This document shows, piece by piece, positions 1-11,327 of a DNA stretch of 64,000 bases. The notes under the pieces were generated by a model. It saw only the letters and a program-made list of their open reading frames with translations, searched no databases and had not been told where the DNA came from. This DNA is from Eriocheir sinensis (Eukaryota; Arthropoda; Malacostraca; Decapoda; Varunidae), in the NCBI RefSeq assembly GCF_024679095.1, contig NC_066577.1, positions 1,997,490-2,061,489 on the forward strand, in the 5' to 3' direction. A program made the position numbers and the translations under genes. Numbering within the stretch: the first letter of the stretch is position 1; every line of letters starts with the position of its first letter.

Positions 1-211
1 GTGTTACTGTTGTGTTACTGTTGTGTTACTGTTGTGTTACTATTGTGTTACTGTTGTGTTACTGTTGTGTTACTGTTGTGTTACTGTTGTGTTACTATTG
101 TGTTACTGTTGTGTTACTGTTGTGTTACTGTTGTGTTACTGTTGTGTTACTGTTGTGTTACTGTTGTGTTACTGTTGTGTTACTGTTGTGTTACTGTTGT
201 GTTACTGTTGC
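1..211. repeat. 11-bp minisatellite (GTGTTACTGTT)n
   Basis: About 19 head-to-tail copies of GTGTTACTGTT with rare ACTAT variants. The array runs off the left edge of the window, so its true length is unknown. Because 11 is not a multiple of 3, all three forward frames stay open and give Leu/Cys/Val-rich translations; these are repeat artefacts. Confidence 0.97.
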
Positions 212-683
212 GCCACAGACCAGTTTAAAACACCCCTGAATGATAGGCAAGAACTTCCCGGTATGAAAACATCAACGTCACCGTTAGAAACAAGAAATTG
301 AAACAATGCCATTTGTCAATATTTTGTAGAGAAGGACGTTTTAACCCTTACATTACAGCGTCGTATATACAAGCACACTGCCACACGCCCCACCCATACG
401 TGGATCATATATATAATCACCACACTCTACGCTCCCTACGTTTCAAATATACCGCCAGTTCTTGACCCAGAAGAATGGTGGAGGCATCTGGCATCCGTAC
501 ACACTCTCATTCGTCTCAGCCTACCGAAGGCCACGGATCATTCTCCACTTTTGTTCGGAGTACATCCGTCATGTCTCGTGACGCATCAAGCAGTTCCTCC
601 GCTCCGGACGGAAGTAGACCGCGGGCGAATCAAGGTGACAGTGACTCTGATGACTGATATGGTAGTGACATTGAGAGAGGAGG
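212..683. other. Unassigned sequence
   Basis: I see no recognisable gene. A 60-codon plus-strand ORF at 475-657 is Ser/Asp-rich at its end, matches no family I know and has no visible splice context. Confidence 0.5.
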
Positions 684-1337
684 GAAGTGAAGGAATAGGG
701 TGATGTTTTCCTGAGGGTGTCCCGTGTATTGGCAGCGTGAAGGTGTTCTCTACAGTGAAACGTAGAATTATGTTGTCAGAATAAGAGTTAGATTTTGTTC
801 ATTCACAAGTGGAAGTTAAGGATCTGACAAACATTCAAGTTTACAAGAAGTGAAGGAATAGGGTGATGTTTTCCTGAGGGTGTCCCGTGTATTGGCAGCG
901 TGAAGGTGTTCTCTACAGTGAAACGTAGAATTATGTTGTCAGAATAAGAGTTAGATTTTATTTATTCACAAGTGGAAGTTGAGGATCTGAGAAACATTCA
1001 AGTTTACAAGAAGTGAAGGAATAGGGGGATGATTTCCTGAGGGTGTCCTGTTTATTGGCAGCGTGAAGGTGTTCTCTACAGTGAAACGTATGAGCCAGAA
1101 TTATGTTGTCAGAGTAAGAGTTAGATTTTGTTCATTCACAAGTGGAAGTTAAGGATCTGAGAAGTATTCAAGTTTACAAGAAGTGAAGGAATAGGGTGAT
1201 GTTTTCCTGAGGGTGTCCCGTGTATTGGCAGCGTGAAGGTGTTCTCTATAGTGAAACGTAGAATTATGTTGTCAGAGTAAGAGTTAGATTTTGTTCATTC
1301 ACAAGTGGAAGTTAAGGATCTGACAAACATTCAAGTG
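684..1337. repeat. 163-170 bp tandem repeat, 4 copies
   Basis: Units start at 684, 847, 1010 and 1180 with GAAGTGAAGGAATAGGG. The first two intervals are exactly 163 bp; the third is 170 bp because of a short insertion containing TGAGCCAG near 1090. The copies are very similar, so the duplication looks recent. No ORF runs through the array. Confidence 0.95.
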
Positions 1338-2200
1338 CTTGAGCCAAACGCTGTTCACGTGGAGGAAGCAGCAGCGTGTTCCAGCAACCCTCCGCTGAAC
1401 GCTGCCAGGTTGTTGTACTCTTTCAACTTTCAACCCAAAAACTGCTTTCACCACCCAAATAACTGCCTTCATATATGGTTATCGTTTAAACGGTTAATTA
1501 TATATGCTTCTTGGCAACAGTCGTGGGCCAGAAACCGGTCTACACGCGGCTCATGAGTGCGATAACCTGGCAGTGGTGACCTGGACCAACACCTCGTTAA
1601 TTCTACTGTTTTCTCCTCCATGCTTCGTACGTGAGGTAACTACTGCACCAATGATCATCTCCTGTGCTGGCTGGGAAGGATTATGTAGCGATGGACTCAG
1701 ATTTCTTGTGCACAGGATGTTTACATGTTCACGGGCAGGCTATTTAGGCTGCCAACCCACACGCTTTTAGCCTATTATAAAGGATTTTAGCCACAAACCC
1801 TTACATATAGGGTGCAAAAAGCTACTCCTAGGCTGCTACTGTTCTTGTTATGCTGCGTACAAGCAGACGGCCATATATGGATCGCAGTGTTACCAGATGA
1901 GTGTTTCACGGAAGGTTAGGGAAACATTGGTGATGGTACTACGGGCCTTGGTCTGTCGGCATCCTCCCCTCCCCTTCATGAGCCGCCACTTCAAGGACGT
2001 ACGCACTTGACCATGACGGCCTCCATATAGCCTGTGTCCCCACCCAGGCAGTGGTGACAAAAAAGAAAAAAAGGAACAATCAGGATGCTCGTCTACCAAG
2101 GCACGCTCATAATCCAAGGCATTTTTTGAGGGATTTTTTTGCTCGTAAATCAGAACACTTGTAAACTAAGGCACTCGTAAGCCAAGGCTTGACTGTGTAC
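1338..2200. other. Unassigned sequence with short degenerate repeats
   Basis: No gene recognised; the small ORFs here lack family features. Between about 2090 and 2190 a loose ~16-20 bp motif of the form CTCGTAAACCAAGGC recurs several times with mutations, which suggests a decayed dispersed repeat. Confidence 0.45.
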
Positions 2201-2226
2201 GGTTAGGTTAGGTTAGGTTAGGTTAG
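2201..2226. repeat. Interstitial TTAGG telomere-like tract
   Basis: Five perfect GGTTA units followed by G. TTAGG is the standard arthropod telomeric pentamer. Flanks are ordinary interspersed sequence, so this is interstitial. Shorter versions (TTAGGTTAAGTTAGG) sit at about 2309 and 2389. Confidence 0.85.
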
Positions 2227-2228
2227 TT

Positions 2229-2276
<48 letters not shown>

Positions 2277-2408
2277 ACAGGTTAGCAGTGATGGTTATAT
2301 ATGGCTAGGTTAGGTTAAGTTAGGTTACTTTACACACACACACACACACACACATGACAGGTTAGCAGTGATGGTTATATATGGCTAGGTTAGGTTAAGT
2401 TAGGTTAC

Positions 2409-2447
<39 letters not shown>
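2229..2447. repeat. (CA)n blocks with an 80-bp duplicated spacer
   Basis: Three CA tracts (about 2229-2274, 2331-2354 and 2412-2446) are separated by two nearly identical spacers beginning ATGACAGGTTAGCAGTG at about 2274 and 2354. The 80-bp offset indicates a tandem duplication of spacer plus CA tract. Confidence 0.9.
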
Positions 2448-2448
<1 letters not shown>

Positions 2449-2453
2449 AGCAC

Positions 2454-3054
2454 CAGAGCTGGGCGCGTTACTGGATATCGGGTAGTCCGGTACCACTCCT
2501 CCGCACCTCGAAACACATATAGTCCGTACCTGTACTTCCGCGCCTAAATTTTTTTCACTCGTTCCGGTACCGCACCTCCGCACCTCCGGTACCGTACCCA
2601 AAACTATTAAAGCGCGCCTGAAAAATCTAGTCCGTACCTTAAAAAAAAGAAATACAAGGCAATACTGCAGCACCTTGGGTTCTTGCTATCCGTGCACGTG
2701 GTGTTGTCATTGATGACGCACTTCCTTTAAGACGGACGACAAACGGTATATTTTGAACCGGGCCGTAAATCTGAATGAGTGACGTCACTCAAGTGGCGGG
2801 AAAACATGCCCTGCAGCACAGACCGCGTAAACGACCGGAAGTATTACTGCAGAGCGCGGACTGTTTGTCGTTTTCATTTTTTATCCTGAAAACCTCAGGT
2901 GCGGAGGTACGGACTTAAAATACTGCCGTTCCGCACCTGTTACTTCCGCACTTTTGAAAAACTTTCCGCACTTCGGACCTCCGCACCTCGTTTAAAGGTC
3001 CGCAGGTCCGGAGGAGCGGAGGTGCGGACAGAGGTACGGAAGTGCCCAGCTCTG
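2454..3054. mobile_element. hAT-type MITE, 601 bp, with 8-bp TSD
   Basis: The element begins CAGAGCTGGGC and ends with the exact inverse GCCCAGCTCTG. It is flanked by a perfect 8-bp direct repeat ATAAGCAC at 2446-2453 and 3055-3062. An 8-bp TSD with CAGRG termini is the hAT hallmark. Many subterminal copies of CCGCACCTC or its inverse (for example near 2500, 2575, 2900, 2980 and 3020) resemble clustered transposase-binding sites. No transposase coding remains, so it is non-autonomous. It sits inside a CA microsatellite. Confidence 0.93.
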
Positions 3055-3060
3055 ATAAGC

Positions 3061-3117
3061 ACACACACACACACAAGCACACACACACACACACACAAGC
3101 ATACACACACACACACA

Positions 3118-3150
<33 letters not shown>

Positions 3151-3207
3151 GCACACACACACACACAAGCACACACACACACACACAAGCACACACACAC
3201 ACACACA

Positions 3208-3238
<31 letters not shown>
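3061..3238. repeat. (CA)n interrupted by AAGC
   Basis: CA dinucleotides are broken at intervals by CAAGCA, giving a second-order repeat of about 20 bp. Open frames on both strands (His/Thr and Cys/Val) come from the dinucleotide. Confidence 0.95.
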
Positions 3239-3240
<2 letters not shown>

Positions 3241-3313
3241 CTGGTTAGCTATATGGTAACTCGTACGTTAGTTTGTGTGTTATGACCCAAGACATTCAGA
3301 CAGACACACATAA

Positions 3314-3316
<3 letters not shown>

Positions 3317-3386
<70 letters not shown>
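3317..3386. repeat. (CT)n microsatellite
   Basis: Uninterrupted CT run of 70 bp, followed by a T/C-rich stretch to about 3430. Confidence 0.97.
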
Positions 3387-3387
<1 letters not shown>

Positions 3388-3684
3388 ATCTTTCCTCCTT
3401 CCCTCCCTTCACTCTCTCTCTCTCTAACCCCCACTCCACTTTCACCCACCCCCACCTTTGCCATATTATCGTACACACCACATCTCATTGTTGAAGTCTC
3501 TGTCTGATATCTTTAACAAAAACAAACAAAACCAGCATCAATAAATAACAGTTTTAACGCTGACTTTAATATTTCTCTGTTATTAGTGTACATTACGAGA
3601 GTCTGAGGCTTAAAAATGATAAATTGTGTGCTGAGTACGATAATCTTGCAACGCTGACCCACACACACACACACACACACATAC

Positions 3685-3877
3685 CAGTCGTGAGTATGGT
3701 AGAGGCCGCGGCAAGCTCCTGGTAGACGTGGTAGTTGGGCAGCAGGTAGGTGACGGTAGCAGTGACCTCGTCCCACACACAGCGGATGTCTGCTTCCTCA
3801 CACAGCAGGGCAAAGCAGGACATGGCCACCAGCACTGCGTCAATGTCTATGCTCCACAGATACATCAGGAACACGAC
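3685..3877 (-). CDS. NF1: Neurofibromin (NF1) internal exon
   Basis: Neurofibromin is a large RasGAP that switches off Ras. This exon encodes a conserved stretch upstream of the GAP-related domain, in the Cys/Ser-rich region. The translation contains AMSCFALLCEEADIR, then LLPNY, and ends LTTG, all of which I recognise from animal neurofibromins. Splice signals fit exactly: the acceptor is a long pyrimidine tract ending CCCCAG before GTCGTGTTCC, and the donor is ACTG|GTATGT. The exon is 193 nt, starts in phase 0 and leaves one nucleotide of a split Gly codon, where vertebrate NF1 continues with Arg. No stop or frameshift is present. Relative to vertebrates there is a small insertion (ATVTY) before LLPNY. 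Neighbouring exons were not found, so the introns are long and filled with repeats. The family call is recalled, not computed. Confidence 0.9.
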
Positions 3878-3886
3878 CTGGGGAGG

Positions 3887-4030
3887 GAGGGAGGGAGGGT
3901 GAGGGAGGGAGGAAGGCTGGGGGAAAGGGAGGGAGGAGAGAAGGGGGAGAGAAAGGAAGGAAGGAAGGAAGGAAGGGAAAGGAAGGAAGGAAGGGAAAGG
4001 AAGGAAGGAAGGAAGGAGAGGGGAGGGAGA

Positions 4031-4100
<70 letters not shown>

Positions 4101-4190
4101 AGTGAAGAAAAGAGGAAGAAAGGAAGGAAGAAGAGAGGAAAGGGAAGAGAAGGAAGTAAAGAGGAGGAGGAGGAGGAGGAGGGAAATGAA
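3887..4190. repeat. Purine-rich compound microsatellite in NF1 intron
   Basis: GGGA, GGAA, GA (about 4034-4096) and GGA runs follow one another on the plus strand. On the NF1 coding strand this is the polypyrimidine stretch immediately upstream of the exon acceptor, so repeat length changes here could affect splicing of that exon. Confidence 0.95.
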
Positions 4191-4197
4191 GGAAAGG

Positions 4198-4198
4198 A

Positions 4199-4249
<51 letters not shown>

Positions 4250-4268
4250 AACCCAGCCCCAACACCCC

Positions 4269-4314
<46 letters not shown>

Positions 4315-4315
4315 C

Positions 4316-4388
<73 letters not shown>
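4198..4388. repeat. Compound (CA)n microsatellite
   Basis: Two long CA tracts (4201-4248 and about 4270-4388) are separated by a short C-rich spacer. The LINE that follows starts directly at the end of the second tract. Confidence 0.97.
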
Positions 4389-4390
<2 letters not shown>

Positions 4391-6112
4391 GAATGTGGAA
4401 GTCAATGACCCTAAAGGTATGGCAGAGTTATTAAATAGAAAATTCCAGCAAGTCTTTACCAAAGAAACAATCTTTATTGCGCCACAAGAGAATAAAATAG
4501 AAGTTCATATGGAAGAGATTATGGTAAACAAAGAAGAGATCCATAAATTACTGGGAGAATAGAAGAAGGAAAAGCAGTAGGACCGGATGGAGTATCTGGG
4601 TATATTTTAAAAAAATGTAGAGATGAATTAATTGTTCCAATATACGACATCATAAGATGCTCAGTAGCAACAGGTACGGTGCCCAATGAGTGGAGAAGGG
4701 CTGAAGTGGTCCCCATATATAAAAGTGGAAGGAAAGATGAACCTTCAAACTACAGACCCATATCCCTGACAAGTGTTTTGTGCAAAATATGTGAAAATAA
4801 TAAAGAAGCAGTGGACTAAATTTCTAGAAGAGCATAAGTTAATTACCAGCAAACAATATGGATTTCAAAAGGGCCGATCATGTGTTACAAACTTACTCAG
4901 TTTTTACTCAAGAGTGACAGACAGAACACAGGAAAGGGATGGATGGGTTGATTGTATTTATCTAGATTTGAAAAAGGCCTTCGACAAAGTTCCACATACA
5001 AGACTATTATGGAAACTGGAAAATAAAGGAGGATTGAAAGGAAATATGAAAAAATGGATGGCAAGCTACCTAATGGGAAGGGAGATGAGAACTGTGGTCA
5101 AGGACATAAAATCAGAATGGAGAAATGGAGAAAGCGGAGTACCACAGGGTTCAGTATTAGCACCGATAATCTTCCTGGCATATGTAAATGACATGGCTGA
5201 AGGAGTTAATAGCTACATAAACCTGTTTGCTGACGACGCTAAATTACAAAACATATAAGAAACAAAGAAGATTGTGAAATATTGCAAGAAGACCTATACA
5301 AAATTTGGAAATGGAGTATGGATTGGGAGATGGAATTTAATGTGAAAATGTCATGTTATGGAAATGGGTAAAAGTGAAACAAGACCAATCTGGATATACA
5401 AAATGGGAAATGGTGAAACATTAAAAAAAAGTGCATGAAGAGAGAGATCTGGGAGTAGTGATGAGGGATGATAATCAACCAGAGAGTCATATAAATCGGA
5501 TCTTTAGAGACACATATAACTTGGTGAGAAATATTGGAGTAGCATTTAACTACATGGACAAGGACATGATGAGAAGGCTAATCACTACCATGATTAGACC
5601 AAAATTAGAATATGCAGAGGTAGTGTGGTCCCCCATAAGAAGAAGCATATAAAGAAACTAGACAGAATACGAGGATGGCATCAAAAATGTCCCAGAGTTG
5701 GAGAATACAGAGGATGGCATCAAAAAAATCCCAGAGTTGTTGGGATTTATATACGAGTAAAGATTAAAGGAAATGAAATTAACAACACTGTAACAAAGAA
5801 GAGAAAGGTGAGACCTAATCAAAATTTATAAATTATTAAACAAAATAGATGAAGTAGATAATGAAGAACTGCTACTAACAGAAGGAAACATAAGCAGAAA
5901 TACAAGAGGACACAGTAAAAAATTGAGAAAGGGGAGATGCTTGAGAGACACAAAGAAGTATAGCTTCCCGCAAAGATATGTAGAGGTTTGGAACAGTCTG
6001 AGCGAGGATACAGTATCAGCGAGGAGTGTGCAATGCAGACACGGAGACGGGACCACACGAGCATAATGCCCAGGCCCTGTAAAACTACAACTAGGTAAAT
6101 ACAACTAGGTAA

Positions 6113-6114
<2 letters not shown>
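4389..6114 (+). mobile_element. CR1-like LINE fragment (RT to 3' end)
   Basis: A 5'-truncated non-LTR retrotransposon. The reverse transcriptase reads across several frames: an NYRPISLTS block near 4750, YLDLKKAFDKVPH near 4960, SGVPQGSVLAP near 5130 and the catalytic LFADDAK near 5225. The C-terminal part follows (MIRPKLEYAEVVWSP near 5590-5635; VEVWNSLSEDTVSA near 5980-6020). Catalytic aspartates are kept, but frameshifts near 4560, 4770, 5260 and 5640 make it inactive. The 3' end carries two copies of ACAACTAGGTAAAT at 6087-6114; short tandem 3' tails instead of poly-A are typical of the CR1/L2 group. Both flanks are CA repeats. Confidence 0.9.

Positions 6115-6154
<40 letters not shown>
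6115..6154. repeat. (CA)n microsatellite
   Basis: CA run directly following the LINE 3' tail. Confidence 0.95.
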
Positions 6155-6157
<3 letters not shown>

Positions 6158-6569
6158 ATGGGTTTCCGGGCTGTGTTGTGCTGTTTCTCGTGAGCAACAT
6201 TTCAACAGAGCGTTGGTCAAGGAAGATAATTTGGCAGAGCACGTTTCAGACCTGGCCCTGTTTTCATCCGCGTGGTTCACCGACAAAATGTGGATGACCA
6301 AAGTACTCGTGAGGGACATGCAATGACAGTCTGGCAGGTGGAGTGGTTCCCGACACAGGGCCGGCGTGGCGGTGCCGTGACGTGGCCAGCGCACCGCCAC
6401 GCACCGCAAACCACCTGTGCCGGATTGTTGCATTACGTGTCTCTTGTGAGTGCTCTCGTCACCCACACTGTTAGTGAACCATAGTGGTGAAATTACGGCA
6501 AGGTCTGAAACACTGCCAAAGTATCATCCCTGTGTGACGCTTTGTTAAAGTTATTCCCGAGTAAGATAT
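6155..6569. other. Unassigned sequence
   Basis: No family recognised. A 70-codon plus-strand ORF (6272-6484) overlaps minus-strand ORFs of similar length and has no supporting signal. Confidence 0.45.
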
Positions 6570-6968
6570 AACCAGGTCAACCCACACCCCAGGTCAACTG
6601 GTAACCAGGTCAGCCCACACCCCAGGTCAACCCACACCCCAGGTCAACTGGTAACCAGGTTAACCCACACCCCAGGTCAACTGGTAACCAGGTCAACCCA
6701 CACCCCAGGTCAACTGGTAACCAGGTTAACCCACACCCCAGGTCAACTGGTAACCAGGTCAGCCCACACCCCAGGTCAACTGGTAACCAGGTCAGCCCAC
6801 ACCCCAGGTCAACTGGTAACCAGGTCAACCCACACCCCAGGTCAACTGGTAACCAGGTCAACCCACACCCCAGGTCAACTGGTAACCAGGTCAGCCCACA
6901 CCCCAGGTCAACCCACACCCCAGGTCAACTGGTAACCAGGTTAACCCACACCCCAGGTCAACTGGTAC
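6570..6968. repeat. 33-bp minisatellite
   Basis: About a dozen copies of a unit starting AACCAGGTCAACCCACACCC and continuing to CAACTGGT. A C/T or A/G variant recurs at the GGTCAACC position, and two places carry an extra partial unit. Because 33 is divisible by 3, the reverse strand has an 11-residue repeat reading frame, which I treat as incidental. Confidence 0.95.
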
Positions 6969-8110
6969 CCCTTGCATTGGTAATGCATTGTGGGATTCGC
7001 CTTTCACTCTCAGGTCACAGCGGGCACCCTGGAGCACGGACGCCTCCACTCAGTGCCTCACCCAAGCTGGTGTTCTGGCATATATTTCAGTGTTTCTGTA
7101 CTCAGGAACCCTCAGGCCATCTTGTATAAAACACAAATGTGCTGATTTGCATCGACAACACACCAAACAAGCACACGAAAGACAAGCTTGTGTCAAACAG
7201 TTTAGTCAGATCACACTCCAAGGATTCTTGGCCTTTCAAACACCTATAATTCACCTCACTGCAAGCACTTAAACAAGACGTCTGGCTCTGCAGGTGCCTG
7301 CACATAAGGAATTTTGGTAATTTACTGCATGTAAATAACACACTGGGTAATATTCAAAATAGCCCGGCCTCACATTCAGCAATATTCACATTATTTCAAA
7401 GATTAACTCCTCCAAACCGCAAAACTTTTCTTGGGTGATCCCCATAACGCAAGTCATCGAAAAATACACTTTGAAACTAAGAAAAAGTCCCACAAGGCAC
7501 CCTGCTGTGAGAGCCCTTTCTTTCCAGGTTGTCACACTTGGCTGGAATTCCAGGATTCCCAAAAAATTCCAACTTTTACTGATGCGATGTACAGAAAAAA
7601 ATATTGAAGAAAAGTTGCTCATTTTATCGCGATGGAGTCTAAAAATATAGTTTAGAATCTCTGACCGGGAAATTTACTGCCTACAGACAGCCCAAGTTGT
7701 GGAGACACTTGAAAAACTGTTTTTTGTAGTTTTTCATTCTGGAATGAATCTCACTGAATAAAATTGTACAAAATCATCCGTATAACTCAACTGTGAAATC
7801 AGATTATGATTTGGCTGGAATTCCATGATTCCCAAAAAATTCCAACTTCTGCTTCCCTCCTGTGAACACCCTGTGAACAAGATATTGGTTCCTGTAGAAC
7901 ACCAGGCAAATCATGGAGGTGTCAAGACTACGCTCAGCACGCACACAGCGAGCAGAAACTAGAGGAAGACCGCCAAGACAGGTCGGCTGAGGGAACATCC
8001 TCGCTCTGCAGACGCCGTGATGTGCAGGCAGGAACTGTAGGCTGTTTTTGGCACGGAGTCATCCAGGGGGCGAAAGAGGTGCCAGTTAGTCATTTAGCGT
8101 CGACATATAG
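6969..8110. other. Unassigned sequence with a 40-bp direct duplication
   Basis: No gene identified. The stretch TTGGCTGGAATTCCA followed by GATTCCCAAAAAATTCCAAC occurs at 7538-7577 and again at 7811-7850, with a few differences and the same orientation. This may mark a decayed repeat. Confidence 0.5.
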
Positions 8111-8675
8111 GGGAGAGGGGTGATGATTCGGACACTCTGTAGAAAAATATTTTTAGAAAAAAAGTTTCAAAAGTAGTGTGTAATTTTGTTGATCTCAAAA
8201 AGTTCCTCCATCACCTGGCTCTTTAGGCTGCTAATATGACGCCCGTAGCTATTTCCAGTTTTCAGCTGTAGGTGATGAAAGACAAGTTTCTGAATCGTGC
8301 GAACCATCCCCTCCCGTGGTGACGGTTCGGCCAGGGGTGGGATGGTACGGACACTCATAATGCTCGCCATAATATTAATATAACTTAAGTTTGATTGGCT
8401 AGTAAACAAGAATATATTTACTACAAGACATTTGTAGAAGCACAAGAGTATCCTCTCAATATTCATAGGAAAAACAATAAAAGGAGAACTACTACAAGAA
8501 ATATCTCAAAATGTTGGTATTATGTCTTCCTTCTCTTCTCACAAGTGTAATATCTGAATATAAATCAACCAAATTAACCTTTTTATAACCGTTGCAACAC
8601 CTACAGTGTCTAGATTGATTTATATTTAATAAAAATCATGAAAAAATCAACTCTCCGAATCATCACGACTATAAA
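8111..8675. mobile_element. Candidate inverted-repeat element
   Basis: TGATGATTCGG at 8121-8131 is matched by its exact inverse CCGAATCATCA at 8655-8665, with weaker complementarity beyond. Similar sequence (GGTGGGATGGTACGGACACTC) recurs near 8335-8357. No clean target duplication is visible and there is no transposase. It could be a decayed MITE or a chance inverted repeat. Confidence 0.3.
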
Positions 8676-9054
8676 AAACAACTGTGTGGTCACACTCCTT
8701 TTCCAGCACGAGAGCCTCGGTGGGTGATCCTGTTACATGGCAACACCTTCGCCGTGCATCGCTGCGTCACCGAAATGATCTACATTTCGCTACTTGCCGT
8801 GTTTTTGAAGCGAGAGCTTACGATACAACCTGAAAATATTACATACGAGATCCAAAAAAACATAAAATCGGACTTGCATCGTAAAGAACAGCTCTGAGGG
8901 CGTGGTTGTCCCGTGTGGGCCAAGGCAACAAAGTTTTGCACATTCACAAAATCTCGCGGCACTCTCTCACACACTTTACAGTAAATGCTGTGGCCGGAGC
9001 TCGGTGCTGACGTAAGTGAAAATATATACGGCGCCATCGTTGTCGTTAAGGGAC
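8676..9054. other. Unassigned sequence
   Basis: No recognisable gene, RNA or repeat between the candidate inverted-repeat element and the next minisatellite. Confidence 0.45.
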
Positions 9055-9945
9055 TAACCTGGTTACTTGACCAGGGGAGTGAGTTACCTGGTTACTTGAC
9101 CAGGGGAGTGAGTTACCTGGTTACTTGACCAGGGGAGTGAGTTACCTGGTTACTTGACCAGGGGAGTGAGTTACCTGGTTAGTTGACCAGGGAGTGAGTT
9201 ACCTGGTTACTTGACCAGGGGAGTGAGTTACCTGGTTAGTTGACCAGGGAGTGAGTTACCTGGTTACTTGACCAGGGGAGTGAGTTACCTGGTTACTTGA
9301 CCAGGGGAGTGAGTTACCTGGTTACTTGACCAGGGGAGTGAGTTACCTGGTTACTTGACCAGGGGTGAGTTACCTGGTTAGTTGACCAGGGAGTGAGTTA
9401 CCTGGTTAGTTGACCAGGGGAGTGAGTTACCTGGTTAGTTGACCAGGGAGTGAGTTACCTGGTTAGTTGACCAGGGAGTGAGTTACCTGGTTAGTTGACC
9501 AGGGGAGTGAGTTACCTGGTTAGTTGACCAGGGGAGTGAGTTACCTGGTTAGTTGACCAGGGGAGTGAGTTACCTGGTTAGTTGACCAGGGAATGAGTTA
9601 CCTGGTTAGTTGACCAGGGGACTGCGTTACCCGCTTAGTTGACCAGGGGAATGAGTTACCTGGTTAGTTGACCAGGGGAGTGAGTTACCTGGTTAGTTGA
9701 CCAGGGAGTGAGTTACCTGGTTAGTTGACCAGGGAGTGAGTTACCTGGTTAGTTGACCAGGGAGTGAGTTACCTGGTTAGTTGACCAGGGAATGAGTTAC
9801 CTGGTTAGTTGACCAGGGAGTGAGTTACCTGGTTAGTTGACCAGGGGAGTGAGTTACCTGGTTAGTTGACCAGGGAGTGAGTTACCTGGTTAGTTGACCA
9901 GGGAGTGAGTTACCTGGTTAGTTGACCAGGGGAGTGAGCTGACGG
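9055..9945. repeat. 28-30 bp minisatellite
   Basis: Roughly 31 copies of a unit containing GTGAGTTACCTGGTTA followed by STTGACCAGGGGA. The left third mostly has TTACTTGACC and the right part TTAGTTGACC, so variants are clustered instead of mixed. Loss or gain of one G sets the length at 28 or 29 bp. Confidence 0.96.
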
Positions 9946-10189
9946 GTAGTGAGTTGACTTGGTTAGGGGTTGACCTGTAACCTGCACTTTGAAGCATTAC
10001 TAACTTGTCATCATTGCTGGATAACTTATCAAGATATTCACAACATGTTGCATTCTGTTGCCTGCTGACAGCTGCCAATAAAGAAATATCTGTCCTGCTT
10101 TAAGAAAGTTTTACAGCAGAAATTACCTTTACAAACATGATCTACTGTTGAAGTGGAAGAAACTTAATGCCTGAGCCGTCACCACGGCT
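9946..10189. other. Unassigned sequence
   Basis: Short unique stretch after the minisatellite; no gene recognised. Confidence 0.4.
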
Positions 10190-10395
10190 GCCCTGGACCC
10201 TGAATGGACGGTAAAGTTTGGGGCACAGGCTGTGGCTGTGCATGGCCCCAGTGCTCATCTCTGCCACAATGGCTGCCCCTGAGCCTGAATGGACGGTAAA
10301 GTTTGGGGCACAGGCTGTGGCTGTGCATGGCCCCAGTGCTCATCTCTGCCACAATGGTCCCTGAGCCATCACCACGGCTGCCCTGGACCTGGACA
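10190..10395. repeat. 85-bp tandem duplication
   Basis: CTGAATGGACGGTAAAGTTT begins at 10200 and again at 10285. Both copies run through GGCCCCAGTGCTCATCTCTG, and a partial third edge (CACCACGGCTGCCCTGGACC) flanks both sides. Confidence 0.9.
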
Positions 10396-11104
10396 CCCAC
10401 TGGGACCCATGGCCACTGGGACATAAGGGCTGCCACAGTTTAACTAACTAGGGGGTGCGTTGCTTCACTCGCTCGCTGCCTCCACCCCCAATGGACCTCC
10501 GAGCAGGCCTCCACACATCTCCCCTTTCCATTCTAAGCCCCTCCGGCCTGTGTAGATATCGACAACGCCATATACCTGTACTGAGCGAGTCCACAACACC
10601 GTGGGCCAGGCCAGTCCCTGGAGTGCCTTCCTGGCAAGACCCACCATTGTTATGCCCTCATAAGCATCAAGATATAATTGTCAAAGTACAAATGTTATAA
10701 ACGAGCCCTGAAGGAAAACTTGCTCATAAATAAAGGACAATTTTAAACGTGCTTACCCAAAGTGGAGTGCGACAAAGTGATCTCTGTGGCCAGTACCAGC
10801 TTGAGGTCACTCTAGGAGGACATGCTCCTTGTTGTCAGTGTCATCACCATCACTGCAATAGACACACTACAATTAGAAATGCTTAGATACCTGCCCTGCA
10901 TCCATATCCACACTTGTCCAAAAGGCAAAACTCTTCACTCGTGGAACAATTTTTTGTTCAAAAACATTTCAGCATTGATGGTTGACTTTACGGCTGTTTG
11001 GGAGCAAGACTAAGTATGATCATGAAATTCACTGTTAGATCTTCATGAGAAAGGAAGCTGCAAATAACAAAAGCCATAATATACTGTGAACTAGTTTATT
11101 CCAA
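10396..11104. other. Unassigned sequence
   Basis: No recognisable coding region, repeat or RNA gene. Several 60-85 codon ORFs on both strands lack family features. Confidence 0.45.
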
Positions 11105-11327
11105 GTGTGGGAATGTTAGAGGACGACCTCCAGTGAAGTGGAGGGACAGGGTGCAGGAGTATGTGAGGGAGAGGGGGAAAGATCCTTGAGGAACTTTGAG
11201 CAGGCAAGGAGGGAGTGTCTGGATAGAGAGAGATGGAGACTTCTGCCGTGGCCATCCCCTGGTGGGAGCTCCTAGGAGCAGGCGTCAAAGATGAATGAAT
11301 GAATGGAAAGAAAATCATGACCAAAAC
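11105..11327 (+). pseudogene. LINE ORF2 C-terminal remnant
   Basis: Reading from about 11110 gives NVRGRPPVKWRDRVQEYVRE. One base is lost near 11180, after which the adjacent frame gives RSLRNFEQARRECLDRERWR. This looks like the C-terminal tail seen in many endonuclease-reverse transcriptase LINEs of invertebrates. Only the tail is left, no RT core is nearby, and the frameshift means it cannot be functional. The assignment is from pattern memory. Confidence 0.6.

Noticed and set aside
2201..2226. TTAGG tract as a true chromosome end
   Set aside because: Only 26 bp, interior, with ordinary sequence on both sides.
3840..4434. Cys/Val, His/Thr and Ser/Leu ORFs of 110-173 codons
   Set aside because: Direct translations of CA, GA and GGGA microsatellites.
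9055..9945. Possible regulatory tandem array
   Set aside because: Regular minisatellite with no recognised factor site or nearby gene; regulation would be speculation.
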